A stretch of DNA of 64,000 bases, from contig JALSNX010000027.1 of the NCBI GenBank assembly GCA_026986775.1, positions 186,001 through 250,000 of the forward strand. Direction: 5' to 3'. The notes beneath the pieces were generated by a model, which saw nothing but the letters and a program-made list of their open reading frames with translations, was not told the origin of the DNA and did no database searches. This document shows, piece by piece, positions 1 to 9,152 of this stretch (position 1 is the first letter of the stretch; every line of letters starts with the position of its first letter). Both the position numbers and the translations under genes were made by a program. This DNA is from Caldifarciminota bacterium (lineage in GTDB: Bacteria; Hydrothermota; Hydrothermia; UBA1063; CAJXJZ01).

Positions 1-963
1 ACAGCGGATAAAATAAACCCAACAAGTAATTTAAGCCCGTATAATTATGAGGACATACTGGATTTCGGGAAAAAAGAAGGTATAACTGCCATAAAACTCA
101 CATATTCAGGAGATAATTTTGCCGTTGAAGGTGATTTTGTGCCGAGGTTCAGACCTGCCATATTGCCCGAAGGCGATTATTTGAATACATTTATGCAGAA
201 TGGAACCTTTCAGTCGCGCCGGGTAAACATAGTCAATTCCAATACATTCCTTATAATGCCCAAAAGTGACATAAAAGAAAGTTCAGAGGTGGGGATAAGG
301 CTTTCAACCACAGTCTGGAAGTTTGACCTTTCTCTTTCTTATTTCAATGGACTTTTAGGCCTTCCATTTGCAAAAAGTGTTCACCTTGTTCCTCTGGACA
401 CCCTTGGCAATATGAATTTAAATACAACCCTTTCATTTTCAAGGTCTCATGTAATAGGGACTGACTTTTCAACATCTTTATTTGGCATAGGATTTTGGGG
501 AGAAGGAGCACTTTACATTCCCCATGAGTTTGTTATGGAACTTTCGTACCCCACATACACAGGTATGGTAAGAGAGTATGATACCATTTTAAAAGACCCG
601 TTCTTCAAGTATGTTTTAGGTGCTGATTATCATTTTAAGCACAACTACTACTTAAATGTGCAGTATGTTCACGGATTTCTTCATGAGTATGGAGACAGTT
701 TGAAAAACTATCTCACCGGCAGGCTACAGAAGAGTTTTCTAAATGACAGGTTGAAAATCACACCATTATCAGGGATATTCACGTTTAAGAAGAATATAAA
801 AGATTCCTTTGCCTTTGGTTATATGCCAGAGATTGAGTATAAACCCTATGATGGGGTAAGTATTTTACTGGGAGCCTTTATATCGGATTATAAGAACCTT
901 ATTCTATTCCCCGGCATTGACAGAAAAAGACAGGTTTATATGAAGATGAAAATAGAGTTCTAA
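1..963 (+). CDS. Outer-membrane beta-barrel protein, 5' end cut by window
   Basis: The reading frame is open from base 1 to the stop at 961-963, so only the C-terminal part of the gene is present; the GTG at 139 is internal. The protein has alternating polar and aromatic residues in many short predicted strands and ends in Phe (KMKIEF), as outer-membrane barrels often do. This fits a transmembrane barrel in the outer membrane. No specific family was recognised, so the substrate is unknown. It lies 52 bases upstream of reverse gyrase on the same strand, but that gene seems to have its own -10 element. Confidence 0.6.
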   Translation, partial: TADKINPTSNLSPYNYEDILDFGKKEGITAIKLTYSGDNFAVEGDFVPRFRPAILPEGDYLNTFMQNGTFQSRRVNIVNSNTFLIMPKSDIKESSEVGIRLSTTVWKFDLSLSYFNGLLGLPFAKSVHLVPLDTLGNMNLNTTLSFSRSHVIGTDFSTSLFGIGFWGEGALYIPHEFVMELSYPTYTGMVREYDTILKDPFFKYVLGADYHFKHNYYLNVQYVHGFLHEYGDSLKNYLTGRLQKSFLNDRLKITPLSGIFTFKKNIKDSFAFGYMPEIEYKPYDGVSILLGAFISDYKNLILFPGIDRKRQVYMKMKIEF

Positions 964-980
964 CCAATATTGGGGAATTT

Positions 981-1009
981 TTTTAAGTTCTTCATAAAAG
1001 AAGTATTAT
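981..1009 (+). promoter_or_regulatory. Probable promoter of reverse gyrase (leaderless)
   Basis: A -10 box TATTAT (1004-1009) ends 6 bases before the ATG at 1016, and there is no Shine-Dalgarno. The -35 (TTTTAA, 981-986, 17-bp spacer) is weak. The -10-to-ATG distance matches four other genes in the window, so the mRNA probably starts at or next to the start codon. Confidence 0.4.
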
Positions 1010-1015
1010 TTTTCC

Positions 1016-4000
1016 ATGACACTTGCCATCTATAAAAGGCTCTGTCCTTCATGCTATGGCAGGATAGAGGATACAAGGCTAAAAAATGGGCTTTTATGCA
1101 GTGAGTGTGAAAAAGGGGCTCGTGAGAGATTTCCTGCTTTGTGTGAGGCACCTTATATAAGAAAGAATGCTATCCTTGATTTTTGCCATGCGGAACTGAA
1201 TACAGAAAAATTCAGGAGTTTTTTCAAGGAGAAAATTGGTTCTCTACCGTATCCACTTCAATTGTCCTGGGCAAGACGCATTTTTCTAAAAGAGTCCTTT
1301 GCCCTTGTCGCCCCTACTGGTGTGGGAAAAACAACTTTTGGCATACTGATGGCGTCTTTTTTGAATAAAAGGTCATATATCATAGTGCCCACAAGGCTCC
1401 TTGTTAAGGATGTTTACAAGAGGCTTATTTCCTTTAATTTAACGAAAAAGATTATTGCATATACTGGTAAAAAGAAAGAAAAAGAGGCGATAGGGGATGG
1501 AGACTATGACATTCTTGTAACCACAACAAATTTTCTTGCAAGGAACAGGGATTTACTTGAGGGTAAAAAGTTTGATTTTGTATTTGTTGATGATGTGGAT
1601 TCTCTATTAAAGACAGGGAGGAATATAGAAACTGTTTTGAAACTCATTGGAGTTTCAGATGATGAAATAAAGATAGCAGAAACCCTCGTTAAACTCAGAA
1701 TGTCTCTTGTCAAGAATCCCGATAGCATGATGGTAAGAAAAAGAATATCTAAACTTAAAAACAGATTGTCCGAAGGAAGTGGAAAAAGGGGCATTCTTGT
1801 GGCTTCCTCTGCCACATTAACACCGAAAACAAAAAAGATAAAGATTGTGAAGGAGATATTAGGATTTGAAATAGGTAAGGAGGTATCAGCGTTACGCAAC
1901 ATAGAAGACATTGTTATTTTCCCTGAAACATCTTTGAATGAGAATTTGTTGCGTCTTATAAATCATCTTAAAAACGGGATATTTATATTTGTATCGTCGG
2001 TCTATGGAAAAGATAAGGTTATAAAGATAAAGGACTTACTCAATAAGCATGGGATTATAACCATTACCTATGAAGAGTTTAATGAGGAAAATAGAAAGGC
2101 ATTCAAAGAAGGTAAAATCAATGCCGTGGTCGGACTTGCCATTTCAAGGAATCCAATAGTAAGGGGTATTGACCTTCCACTGTCTGTTAAATACGCTGTT
2201 TTTTATGGCGTTCCAAGGATAGAATTTCCAGTAAAGTCAGACAATATATCTTCTCTGTATGGTCTTCTGGGAATTTTAAAGGCGTTTGCTTTAAAAAAGG
2301 ATGAAGAGGAAATTGAAAAGATTAGAAACAGAATGCAGAGGTATATAACAGGTAAACACCACCTGCAGAGAGAAAGTCCCGAAATTATTGACCTTATTAA
2401 AAATGGGCGAAAGTTAATAGAAAATTTACTATCCAGAAAAGAGGTTCTTGATAAGATTGAAAACAGTAAGGATACCATTCTTAAACGAAAAGGGGATGAC
2501 CTTTTTATTTCAATAGGTGATGCTACCACTTATATACAGGCATCGGGTCGTACATCAAGGCTTTACAGAGGCATTCTGCTTAAGGGAGCATCATTTTTGC
2601 TCATAGATGACCGGAAAGCCTTTTTTTCTTTAAAAAAGAGGCTTTTTTATCTGGGAATCGGTATAGAGTTCAGGGTGCTTTCGGATAGAGAAGGTATTAT
2701 TGAAGAAGATGATTTGGAGTATATAAGCCACAAAGAACTTGAAAAAATAGTAAGGGAAATAGAAGATATGCGTGTAAGTTGTGTCTTAAGTGGAGCCAAT
2801 CAGGTAAAAGTCAATCTTGAAAGTGCTCTTTTAATAGTTGAGTCTCCAAATAAAGCGAGGACCATAGCCTCATTTTTTGGAAAACCTCTAAAAAGGGAAG
2901 TTAATGGTTTTATACTTTACGAAATAAGTATTGAGGGTAAAGTCCTTTTGATAGTGGCAACAAGAGGACATGTTTTTGACCTTGTTACAAAAGAAGGGGT
3001 GTATGGTGTTATTGATAGAAATGATGAAATAATACCAGTTTACGATACTATAAAATACTGTAGAAATTGCAATGAACAGATGGTGGATGAAGGATGTTCA
3101 TGTAAAAATACTTTCATTGAGGATAAAATTGAACTTGTAAGGGCTTTAAGGAAGGTGGGATTTGAGGTTGATACCATTTATCTTGCCCATGACCCTGATA
3201 CAGAGGGTGAAAAGATAGCATGGGATATATACAATACACTTGGCATTTTTCCGCGCAATATAAAAAGAGTGGAGTTTCATGAGGTTACAAGACATGCAAT
3301 TCTGAGTGCCATAAAGAATCCATCGGATGTGGATGAATTCAGGGTTATGTCCCAGATTTTACGACGCATAGCAGATAGATGGATTGGCTTCTCATTGACA
3401 GAGAAACTGAAAGCCTATTTTAAGGAATATAACCTCTCTGCAGGGAGGGTTCAGACACCTGTTTTAGGATGGATAATTGAAAGGACACGTAAATCAAAAG
3501 AAAAGCGCAGAGTTCTTGTGGTAAAAACCCCTGAGATAGATTTGAATTTTGAACTTGAGGAATCTCAAAGGAAAGTGGATATAAAGTTAGTGCACTACAG
3601 AGTAAAAAATAAAGGGGAGGAAACTTTACCGACAGTATTACCTTTCAACACCCCCTCTGTACTCAAAGAAAGTTCACATAAACTGGGTTTTTCTGCTCAA
3701 AAAACCATGGGTCTTTTACAGGATTTGTTTGAGGCAGGGCTTATTACCTATCACAGGACAGATTCCATTCGTGTATCTTCATGGGGTGTACATGTCGCAA
3801 AAAGGTATATAAAAGAACGATTTGGAGGGGAATTTATAGAGATAAGGACTTTTTCTTCTTCTGAAGGTGCTCATGAATGTATAAGGCCAACGGAGCCTGT
3901 GGATGCACAGGAACTCATAAATATTGTTAAACTCAGGGAAGCACTTAAAAACATAGAAAAGGACCATATCCTCCTTTACGAACTCATATTTAATAGATTC

Positions 4001-4528
4001 ATGGCATCACAGATGAGAAGACCTCTGGTTGAGAAGGGCACTCTGGAGTTTATGGATGAGACTGGCAGGTTGAAGGTTGAAAAAGAACTAATATTGGGAA
4101 TTATAGAAGATGGATACAACCTGATTTTGCCCCAGCCTGTCTTTAATCTAAAAGGTGACAGTGGTACTTTAGCGGTCTTAGCTAAAAGGATTCAAAATGT
4201 GCCTCTGGTTTTACCCTTTACGCAGGGAGAGCTGGTTGATACAATGAGGAAGAAAGGAATTGGAAGGCCATCTACCTATGCAAAAATTATAGATACACTC
4301 CTTAAAAGGAGGTATGTGGTTGAAATAAGGGGAAGACTGTATTCAACCAGAAAAGGCGAGAAGGTATATAATTTTTTAAAAGGGTTCTTTGGGGATATTG
4401 TCAGTGAAAAACTCACATATGAAATTGAAAGGATGCAGGATGAAGTTGAATTCAAAAGAATGTCTTATCACGATGCGCTTATGGTCATAAGGAATTTGAG
4501 AGTTAAAATTGAAAATACAGCTGTTTAG
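1016..4528 (+). CDS. rgy: Reverse gyrase
   Basis: ATP-dependent topoisomerase that introduces positive supercoils; a hallmark of hyperthermophiles. The 1170 residues show the full architecture. An N-terminal CxxC/CxxC zinc finger (C10, C13, C28, C31) precedes a SF2 helicase-like half with P-loop GVGKTT (K105), a DDVD Walker B variant usual for reverse gyrases, and SSAT motif III. The type IA topoisomerase half starts with TOPRIM (VESPNKA, E609), followed by a second Cys-rich zinc knuckle, the DPDTEG metal site (D726, D728, E730) and catalytic Tyr912 in YHRTDS. Length is normal (about 1050-1250) and nothing essential is missing. It converges with an EamA gene with a single base between the stops. 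Confidence 0.97.
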   Translation: MTLAIYKRLCPSCYGRIEDTRLKNGLLCSECEKGARERFPALCEAPYIRKNAILDFCHAELNTEKFRSFFKEKIGSLPYPLQLSWARRIFLKESFALVAPTGVGKTTFGILMASFLNKRSYIIVPTRLLVKDVYKRLISFNLTKKIIAYTGKKKEKEAIGDGDYDILVTTTNFLARNRDLLEGKKFDFVFVDDVDSLLKTGRNIETVLKLIGVSDDEIKIAETLVKLRMSLVKNPDSMMVRKRISKLKNRLSEGSGKRGILVASSATLTPKTKKIKIVKEILGFEIGKEVSALRNIEDIVIFPETSLNENLLRLINHLKNGIFIFVSSVYGKDKVIKIKDLLNKHGIITITYEEFNEENRKAFKEGKINAVVGLAISRNPIVRGIDLPLSVKYAVFYGVPRIEFPVKSDNISSLYGLLGILKAFALKKDEEEIEKIRNRMQRYITGKHHLQRESPEIIDLIKNGRKLIENLLSRKEVLDKIENSKDTILKRKGDDLFISIGDATTYIQASGRTSRLYRGILLKGASFLLIDDRKAFFSLKKRLFYLGIGIEFRVLSDREGIIEEDDLEYISHKELEKIVREIEDMRVSCVLSGANQVKVNLESALLIVESPNKARTIASFFGKPLKREVNGFILYEISIEGKVLLIVATRGHVFDLVTKEGVYGVIDRNDEIIPVYDTIKYCRNCNEQMVDEGCSCKNTFIEDKIELVRALRKVGFEVDTIYLAHDPDTEGEKIAWDIYNTLGIFPRNIKRVEFHEVTRHAILSAIKNPSDVDEFRVMSQILRRIADRWIGFSLTEKLKAYFKEYNLSAGRVQTPVLGWIIERTRKSKEKRRVLVVKTPEIDLNFELEESQRKVDIKLVHYRVKNKGEETLPTVLPFNTPSVLKESSHKLGFSAQKTMGLLQDLFEAGLITYHRTDSIRVSSWGVHVAKRYIKERFGGEFIEIRTFSSSEGAHECIRPTEPVDAQELINIVKLREALKNIEKDHILLYELIFNRFMASQMRRPLVEKGTLEFMDETGRLKVEKELILGIIEDGYNLILPQPVFNLKGDSGTLAVLAKRIQNVPLVLPFTQGELVDTMRKKGIGRPSTYAKIIDTLLKRRYVVEIRGRLYSTRKGEKVYNFLKGFFGDIVSEKLTYEIERMQDEVEFKRMSYHDALMVIRNLRVKIENTAV

Positions 4529-4529
4529 T

Positions 4530-5387
4530 TTACCCCAGAGTTATAAGAGTTGCACCTGCAACCATGAGCATTGCGCCTGTAAGTCTTTCTTTTATGTGTT
4601 CTTCTTTAAAGAACATTGCACCTAAAACAACGGAAAATACTCCAGATAAACGTTTGAGTCCTATCATGTAGCTCACCAATGCTGTTTTTATAGCGAGCAT
4701 ATGAAAGAGTATCATGGCACCGTAAAATACACCTGAGAGCACCAATGGTGCGGTTATTTTCGCCCTTTTTGTTTTAATTGCTTCAATACCAAAGGGAAGC
4801 GTGGCAATACACATAACAAAGGTGTAATAAATAGCAAAAAAGAAAGGATTGGAGTAGAGTACCAGTTTTTTTCCTACTATGGATGTAAGGCTGTATAAGA
4901 AAGCAACAATTACAACAAGCCTTGTTCCCCTCTCTGTGAAAATGGCTTTAAATGGGGAAAATATGCCACTTCCTTTTTTGTCTATATTCATAATATAGGA
5001 GCCGGATGCCAGAAGTATTATGCCAGATGTTGCAATAAAAGAGGGCTTTTCTCCAAGAAGTATATAACCTGTGGCAAGAAGGAATATGGGGGTAAATGAT
5101 AGAAAGGGAAGGGAGAGAGACATAGGAGAGATTCTTATTGCTTTGAGGTAAAGGTATATTGCAGTTATTTCAAGGGGTAGCCAGAAAATATGCAGAATAA
5201 AGAATTTTATTGGTAGATGAGGTAGAGGAGTAATTAATGCAAGTGGAAGCATAAAAGGTATGGAAAATAGGAACCTGGCCCACAGCAGAAACGTTTCTTT
5301 TGTGTAGTCATGTATGAGGGCTTTTTTGCTGAACATATCTGAAATTGCCCATGCCAGGGCAGATAAAACCGAATAGAGTATCCACAT
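4530..5387 (-). CDS. EamA/DMT-family transporter
   Basis: A 285-residue inner-membrane protein with about ten predicted helices in two repeated EamA halves, the usual drug/metabolite transporter layout. A GEKPS-type segment after helix 4 and a matching KEEHIKERL in the second half are typical of the family. The substrate cannot be told from sequence. It is the last gene of a long minus-strand run, starting 3 bases after rimI; its stop is one base from the reverse gyrase stop, leaving no room for an intergenic terminator. Confidence 0.8.
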   Translation of the reverse strand: MWILYSVLSALAWAISDMFSKKALIHDYTKETFLLWARFLFSIPFMLPLALITPLPHLPIKFFILHIFWLPLEITAIYLYLKAIRISPMSLSLPFLSFTPIFLLATGYILLGEKPSFIATSGIILLASGSYIMNIDKKGSGIFSPFKAIFTERGTRLVVIVAFLYSLTSIVGKKLVLYSNPFFFAIYYTFVMCIATLPFGIEAIKTKRAKITAPLVLSGVFYGAMILFHMLAIKTALVSYMIGLKRLSGVFSVVLGAMFFKEEHIKERLTGAMLMVAGATLITLG

Positions 5388-5390
5388 GTA

Positions 5391-5846
5391 TCAATGTCCC
5401 TTTCTGATTTCTTTCACCATTAAAAGTGCTTTTTCTCCATTGCTATAATAGTTATCAATTGTCCTTATTGTATGAAAACCAAATTTTTTATAGAGATTGA
5501 TGGCCTGAATATTACTTTCCCTTACCTCAAGCACAAGCAGGGGGATATTTTTTTCTTCTGCAATATTTACAGCCTTTTTAAGCATCATTGTGCCAATTCC
5601 CTTTCTTCTTGCTTCTTTTCTTACGGCAATGTTTATTATGTGTAAGCCCTCTTCAAATAAGTGCATGAGAATATAACCTTTTATCTTTCCGTTTTCTTCA
5701 GCGACGTAGAAAAGGGCAATGTCACGAGGAAGTAAAAGTTCGTAAAGAAATGCATTCTTACTCCATGGTTCTTTGAAGGACTCTTCTTCTATTTCCAGTA
5801 CCTGCTCTATATCAGATTCGTTTGCCTTTCGCAGGTTTATGGACAT
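5391..5846 (-). CDS. rimI: Ribosomal-protein alanine N-acetyltransferase RimI-like GNAT
   Basis: A 151-residue GNAT acetyltransferase. The acetyl-CoA pyrophosphate loop is visible as RRKGIG (R/QxxGxG/A), followed by NIQAINLYKKFGF, the RimI-type motif B, and the C-terminal NYY segment found in RimI. In E. coli RimI acetylates the N-terminus of ribosomal protein S18; in other lineages targets are broader. It overlaps the 3' end of tsaB by 35 bases, a very common neighbourhood (tsaB-rimI), which supports the call. Confidence 0.88.
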   Translation of the reverse strand: MSINLRKANESDIEQVLEIEEESFKEPWSKNAFLYELLLPRDIALFYVAEENGKIKGYILMHLFEEGLHIINIAVRKEARRKGIGTMMLKKAVNIAEEKNIPLLVLEVRESNIQAINLYKKFGFHTIRTIDNYYSNGEKALLMVKEIRKGH

Positions 5847-6411
5847 CGGGTGCCTGAACGTATTTAGGTTCTATTTCATCTAAATCAGGGATTTTATTTG
5901 TACCCTTTACATATTTTTCGTATGCAAGGATACCCACAAGATGGGGGAGTATTGCATCCTCTTTTATTAAAAGCGGGTATTTTGGTTCAATATCAGAAAT
6001 GTTTACCAGCTTTACTTCACCTTTAGGGGCAGAATTTTCAAAACGCTGGTAAAATACTTTATTCCCCTTTAGTCTGAAACATAGCTCCATATCTTTCAGT
6101 CTGTATTCTCTGTAAATTACCTCCATTGTTGGTACCGGTAATACAGGAATGTCAAGTGCAAAGGCAAGTGCTCTTGCATAGGAAATGCCTGCACGAAGAC
6201 CGGTAAAAAATCCCGGTCCTTCTGATACTGCAATGAATGATATGTCTTTGAGGGATAAATCTGTTGCTTTAAGCAATCTTTCCACAAATACTGGAAGTTC
6301 TTCCACATGCCTGAACGGTTTGTGGTTGATGAGAGAAACAAGGGGAGTTTCTCCATCAAGGATGGAGACTCCAGAATACGGTGATGATGTTTCAAGTGCA
6401 AGTATCTTCAT
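5812..6411 (-). CDS. tsaB: TsaB, tRNA t6A-modification protein
   Basis: A 199-residue ASKHA-fold protein that scaffolds the TsaD/TsaE complex making N6-threonylcarbamoyladenosine at position 37 of ANN-decoding tRNAs. The start ILALETSS, the HVEELP segment and the EGPGFFTGLRAG motif are diagnostic of TsaB. The length is slightly short (usual 220-240). The ATG overlaps the stop of the TSUP gene (ATGA), and rimI starts inside its 3' end. Cytoplasmic and expected to be essential. Confidence 0.92.
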   Translation of the reverse strand: MKILALETSSPYSGVSILDGETPLVSLINHKPFRHVEELPVFVERLLKATDLSLKDISFIAVSEGPGFFTGLRAGISYARALAFALDIPVLPVPTMEVIYREYRLKDMELCFRLKGNKVFYQRFENSAPKGEVKLVNISDIEPKYPLLIKEDAILPHLVGILAYEKYVKGTNKIPDLDEIEPKYVQAPDVHKPAKGKRI

Positions 6412-6767
6412 TTCTTAAAGAACATTTTAATGGCCACAAACAGGAGAAAAACAGCAAAGAGCTTTCTAAGAGAGGGGTCTTTCAATCTATTTGCAGCGTA
6501 AGCCCCCATATAGCCACCAATAAAAAGGCCAAATCCTATAACTAAGCCAAGTTTTATATCAGCATTGCCGTTTCTGTAGTACTCCATGGTTGCAAGAAGC
6601 CCAACCGGAAGCAATAGAGCTACAAGGGATGTCCCCTGAGCCATATGCTGACTCATACCGAAGAAAAGTACAAGCAGTGGAATTATCACAGTGCCACCGC
6701 CTATACCAAACATACCTGCAAATATGCCAGCAATAATACCTATGAGAAGACTGTAAAATACATTCAT
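6408..6767 (-). CDS. Half-length TSUP (TauE/SafE) membrane protein
   Basis: A 119-residue protein with about four predicted helices. The start GIIAGIFAGMFGIGGGTVIIPLL is the first-half signature of the TSUP/TauE/SafE family (sulfite, organosulfonate or other anion exporters). Full-length members have about 240-260 residues with two such halves, so this is one half only and would have to work as a dimer. It sits 4 bases after purH and overlaps tsaB by 4. No Shine-Dalgarno is evident. Substrate unknown. Confidence 0.75.
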   Translation of the reverse strand: MNVFYSLLIGIIAGIFAGMFGIGGGTVIIPLLVLFFGMSQHMAQGTSLVALLLPVGLLATMEYYRNGNADIKLGLVIGFGLFIGGYMGAYAANRLKDPSLRKLFAVFLLFVAIKMFFKK

Positions 6768-6771
6768 AAAT

Positions 6772-8304
6772 TCAGTGCTTGAAATGCCTTGAGCCTGTCA
6801 TAACCATTGTTATTCCAGCTTTTCTGGCAGCCTCTATCACCTCCGGGTCTCTTATGGAACCTCCGGGCTGAATTATGGCAATGATACCATATCTTGCCGC
6901 AAGTTCTATGGAATCCGGGAATGGGAAGAAGCCATCTGATGCTAATACAGCTCCTTCTGCCTGTGGACCGGCCTGCCTTAGAGCTAAAGATACAGATTTG
7001 ACTCTGCTCATCTGACCTGCACCTATACCGAGTGTTTTTTTGTCCCTTGCAACAACAATGCCATTAGATTTTACATATTTCACAACAGTAAAGGCGAACT
7101 CAAGGTCCTCCATTACAAAGGTTTCAATCTCTCTGTCTTCAGGAATAATTTTAAGAGATTTTTGTATGAAAATCGGGCCATCATCATGTTCCTGCAGGAG
7201 ATATCTATTGAAAACGTTTTTTATCTCAAATCTTGTTTTTTTCAAATACTTTGCCCTTACTATGCGTCTATTCTTTTTAACCTTTAGTTTCTGTATAGCC
7301 TCTTCACTATAGTCCGGTGCTATTATCACTTCGTAGAATCTCTCATTTAAAAGCCTTGCAAGTTCAACATCTACAGTATCATTGAAGGCAACAATACCAC
7401 CAAAAGCTGCCTGAGAATCAGTGGCAAGTGCATTTTCATAGGCTTCTGTGAGAGTAAAGTCAATACTTACACCTGTGGGATTTGTATGTTTTACTATTAC
7501 GCATGCAGGCTCCTTAAATTCCCTTACAAGATTGTAGGCTGAATACATATCAACAATGTTATTATAGGACAGTTCCTTGCCAAGAATAAGCTCAAAGGGC
7601 GGTTCTCCCACACTGGTTACATGTCTGTATAAAGAAGCGTTTTGATGTGGATTTTCTCCGTATCTGAGATTTTGCTCCTTTTCAAGTGGTAAAATAAGAA
7701 GCTTCGGGAAAATATTTCTCTGTTCAAGGTAGGCTTCAAGATGTTCGGATATAATAGCATCGTAAAGAGCTGTTCTCTGAAAGGCTTTTATGGCCAGTTT
7801 TTTCCTCCTTTCAAAGGAAACAGTCCCTTCCCGCTCAAGTTCTCTTGTTATGAGTTCATAGTCTTCCGGGTCTGTGATAACAACAACGTCTTTGAAGTTC
7901 TTGGCAGCTGCCCGGACAAGTGAAGGACCTCCTATGTCAATATACTCCAGAAGTCTTGTAAGGTCTTTTATTTCCCTTTTCTTTTTCTCAAATGGATAGA
8001 AATTCACTGCCACAATTTCTATACGTGGTATACCATAGTTTTCAATGGTTTTCATATCATCTTCAACCCATGACCTTGCAAGTATGCCACCAAAGACATA
8101 GGGATGCAGGGTTTTTACTCTCCCCTCCAAGATTTCAGGGAAGTGTGTAATATCTATTACCTCTGTACAGTCTATTCCATTGTCCTTCAGGAAGGATGCT
8201 GTTCTTCCTGTGGCTATCAGATGATAGCCAAGTTCACGCAATTTCTTTGCAAAAGGTAAAAGTCCCGTTTTGTCCCATGTGGAAAGTAATGCATACTTTT
8301 TCAT
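6772..8304 (-). CDS. purH: PurH, bifunctional AICAR transformylase / IMP cyclohydrolase
   Basis: Catalyses the last two steps of purine synthesis, AICAR to FAICAR to IMP. The 510 residues hold an N-terminal IMP cyclohydrolase (MGS-like fold, about 1-190, with STWDKTG and RVKTLHP) and a C-terminal AICAR transformylase (about 195-510) with the catalytic Lys-His pair in VKHTNPTG. Length is normal. Its ATG overlaps the nadE stop (TGATG), indicating coupled translation. It is separated from purS-Q-L-F, which are at 45-49.6 kb. Confidence 0.97.
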   Translation of the reverse strand: MKKYALLSTWDKTGLLPFAKKLRELGYHLIATGRTASFLKDNGIDCTEVIDITHFPEILEGRVKTLHPYVFGGILARSWVEDDMKTIENYGIPRIEIVAVNFYPFEKKKREIKDLTRLLEYIDIGGPSLVRAAAKNFKDVVVITDPEDYELITRELEREGTVSFERRKKLAIKAFQRTALYDAIISEHLEAYLEQRNIFPKLLILPLEKEQNLRYGENPHQNASLYRHVTSVGEPPFELILGKELSYNNIVDMYSAYNLVREFKEPACVIVKHTNPTGVSIDFTLTEAYENALATDSQAAFGGIVAFNDTVDVELARLLNERFYEVIIAPDYSEEAIQKLKVKKNRRIVRAKYLKKTRFEIKNVFNRYLLQEHDDGPIFIQKSLKIIPEDREIETFVMEDLEFAFTVVKYVKSNGIVVARDKKTLGIGAGQMSRVKSVSLALRQAGPQAEGAVLASDGFFPFPDSIELAARYGIIAIIQPGGSIRDPEVIEAARKAGITMVMTGSRHFKH

Positions 8305-9152
8305 CAGTATCTCTCCACAGGGTATCTCCAGTCTTTATCAAGACACATCCTTGAAAGTCTCGTTATTGTTGGAGATTTTCGCTTATGCTCAGATAGTTTA
8401 ACTCTCCTGAAGATGTCCTCTATAACCGATTCATCAATATTTAGATATTCAGCAGCCTCTTTCACGGAGAATTCCATTTCAACAAGGGTATAGAGTATTC
8501 TATCAATCTCCTTGTAAGTATGTCCCAGTTCATCTTCATCTGTCTGTCCCTTCCACAGACCTGCGGTTGGTTTCTTGCGCACTATCTCTGTAGGTATTCC
8601 TACATGTTCTGCAAGTTGCCACACCTGCGTTTTATAAAGGTCTGCAATGGGATATATGTCAGCTGCAAGGTCTCCGAATTTAGTTCCATATCCAAGCAAC
8701 AGTTCCGTTTTGTTGGTAGTGCCTATTACTATACGCCATTCAAGATTTGCATGAAGGTAGTTTATTATCATGCGAATTTTCGGTTTTACATTGGCCAGTG
8801 CAAGTTTAACCTCTTTTTTAGACAGCTCTTTTTCTGGAAAAATATTGAAAAACCAATCAATTGCGCCGTTTATGGGTATTATTTTGTGTGGTATGTTAAA
8901 TCTTTCCACTATTTTTTTTGCGTGATTGGTGTCTGAGTCAGGTGATACGCCTTCCTCAGGCATAATGAGAGCAAGTACTTTATCACCGAGTGCTTCTTTT
9001 GCAAGAACAGCCACTAAAGAGGAATCTATGCCACCTGAAAGTGCAACAACGCCACCTTTAGCATTTATTTTGTCTATACGGGCTTTAATGGAATTTACTA
9101 TAATACGTCTATAAAGTTCAAGTTCATCTTTTGTTAAGAGTATGTTAATCAT
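8304..9152 (-). CDS. nadE: NadE, NAD synthetase (ammonia-transferring domain)
   Basis: Converts nicotinate adenine dinucleotide to NAD with ATP. The 282-residue protein is an N-type ATP pyrophosphatase with the PP-loop SGGIDSS near residue 40, GTTNKTE and the KKPTAGLW(K)GQTDE(D)ELG segment typical of NadE. It has no glutaminase domain of its own, but the gene upstream encodes a nitrilase-type amidase and overlaps it by 4 bases. Together they look like a two-subunit version of the usual fused glutamine-dependent enzyme. Confidence 0.95.
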   Translation of the reverse strand: MINILLTKDELELYRRIIVNSIKARIDKINAKGGVVALSGGIDSSLVAVLAKEALGDKVLALIMPEEGVSPDSDTNHAKKIVERFNIPHKIIPINGAIDWFFNIFPEKELSKKEVKLALANVKPKIRMIINYLHANLEWRIVIGTTNKTELLLGYGTKFGDLAADIYPIADLYKTQVWQLAEHVGIPTEIVRKKPTAGLWKGQTDEDELGHTYKEIDRILYTLVEMEFSVKEAAEYLNIDESVIEDIFRRVKLSEHKRKSPTITRLSRMCLDKDWRYPVERY

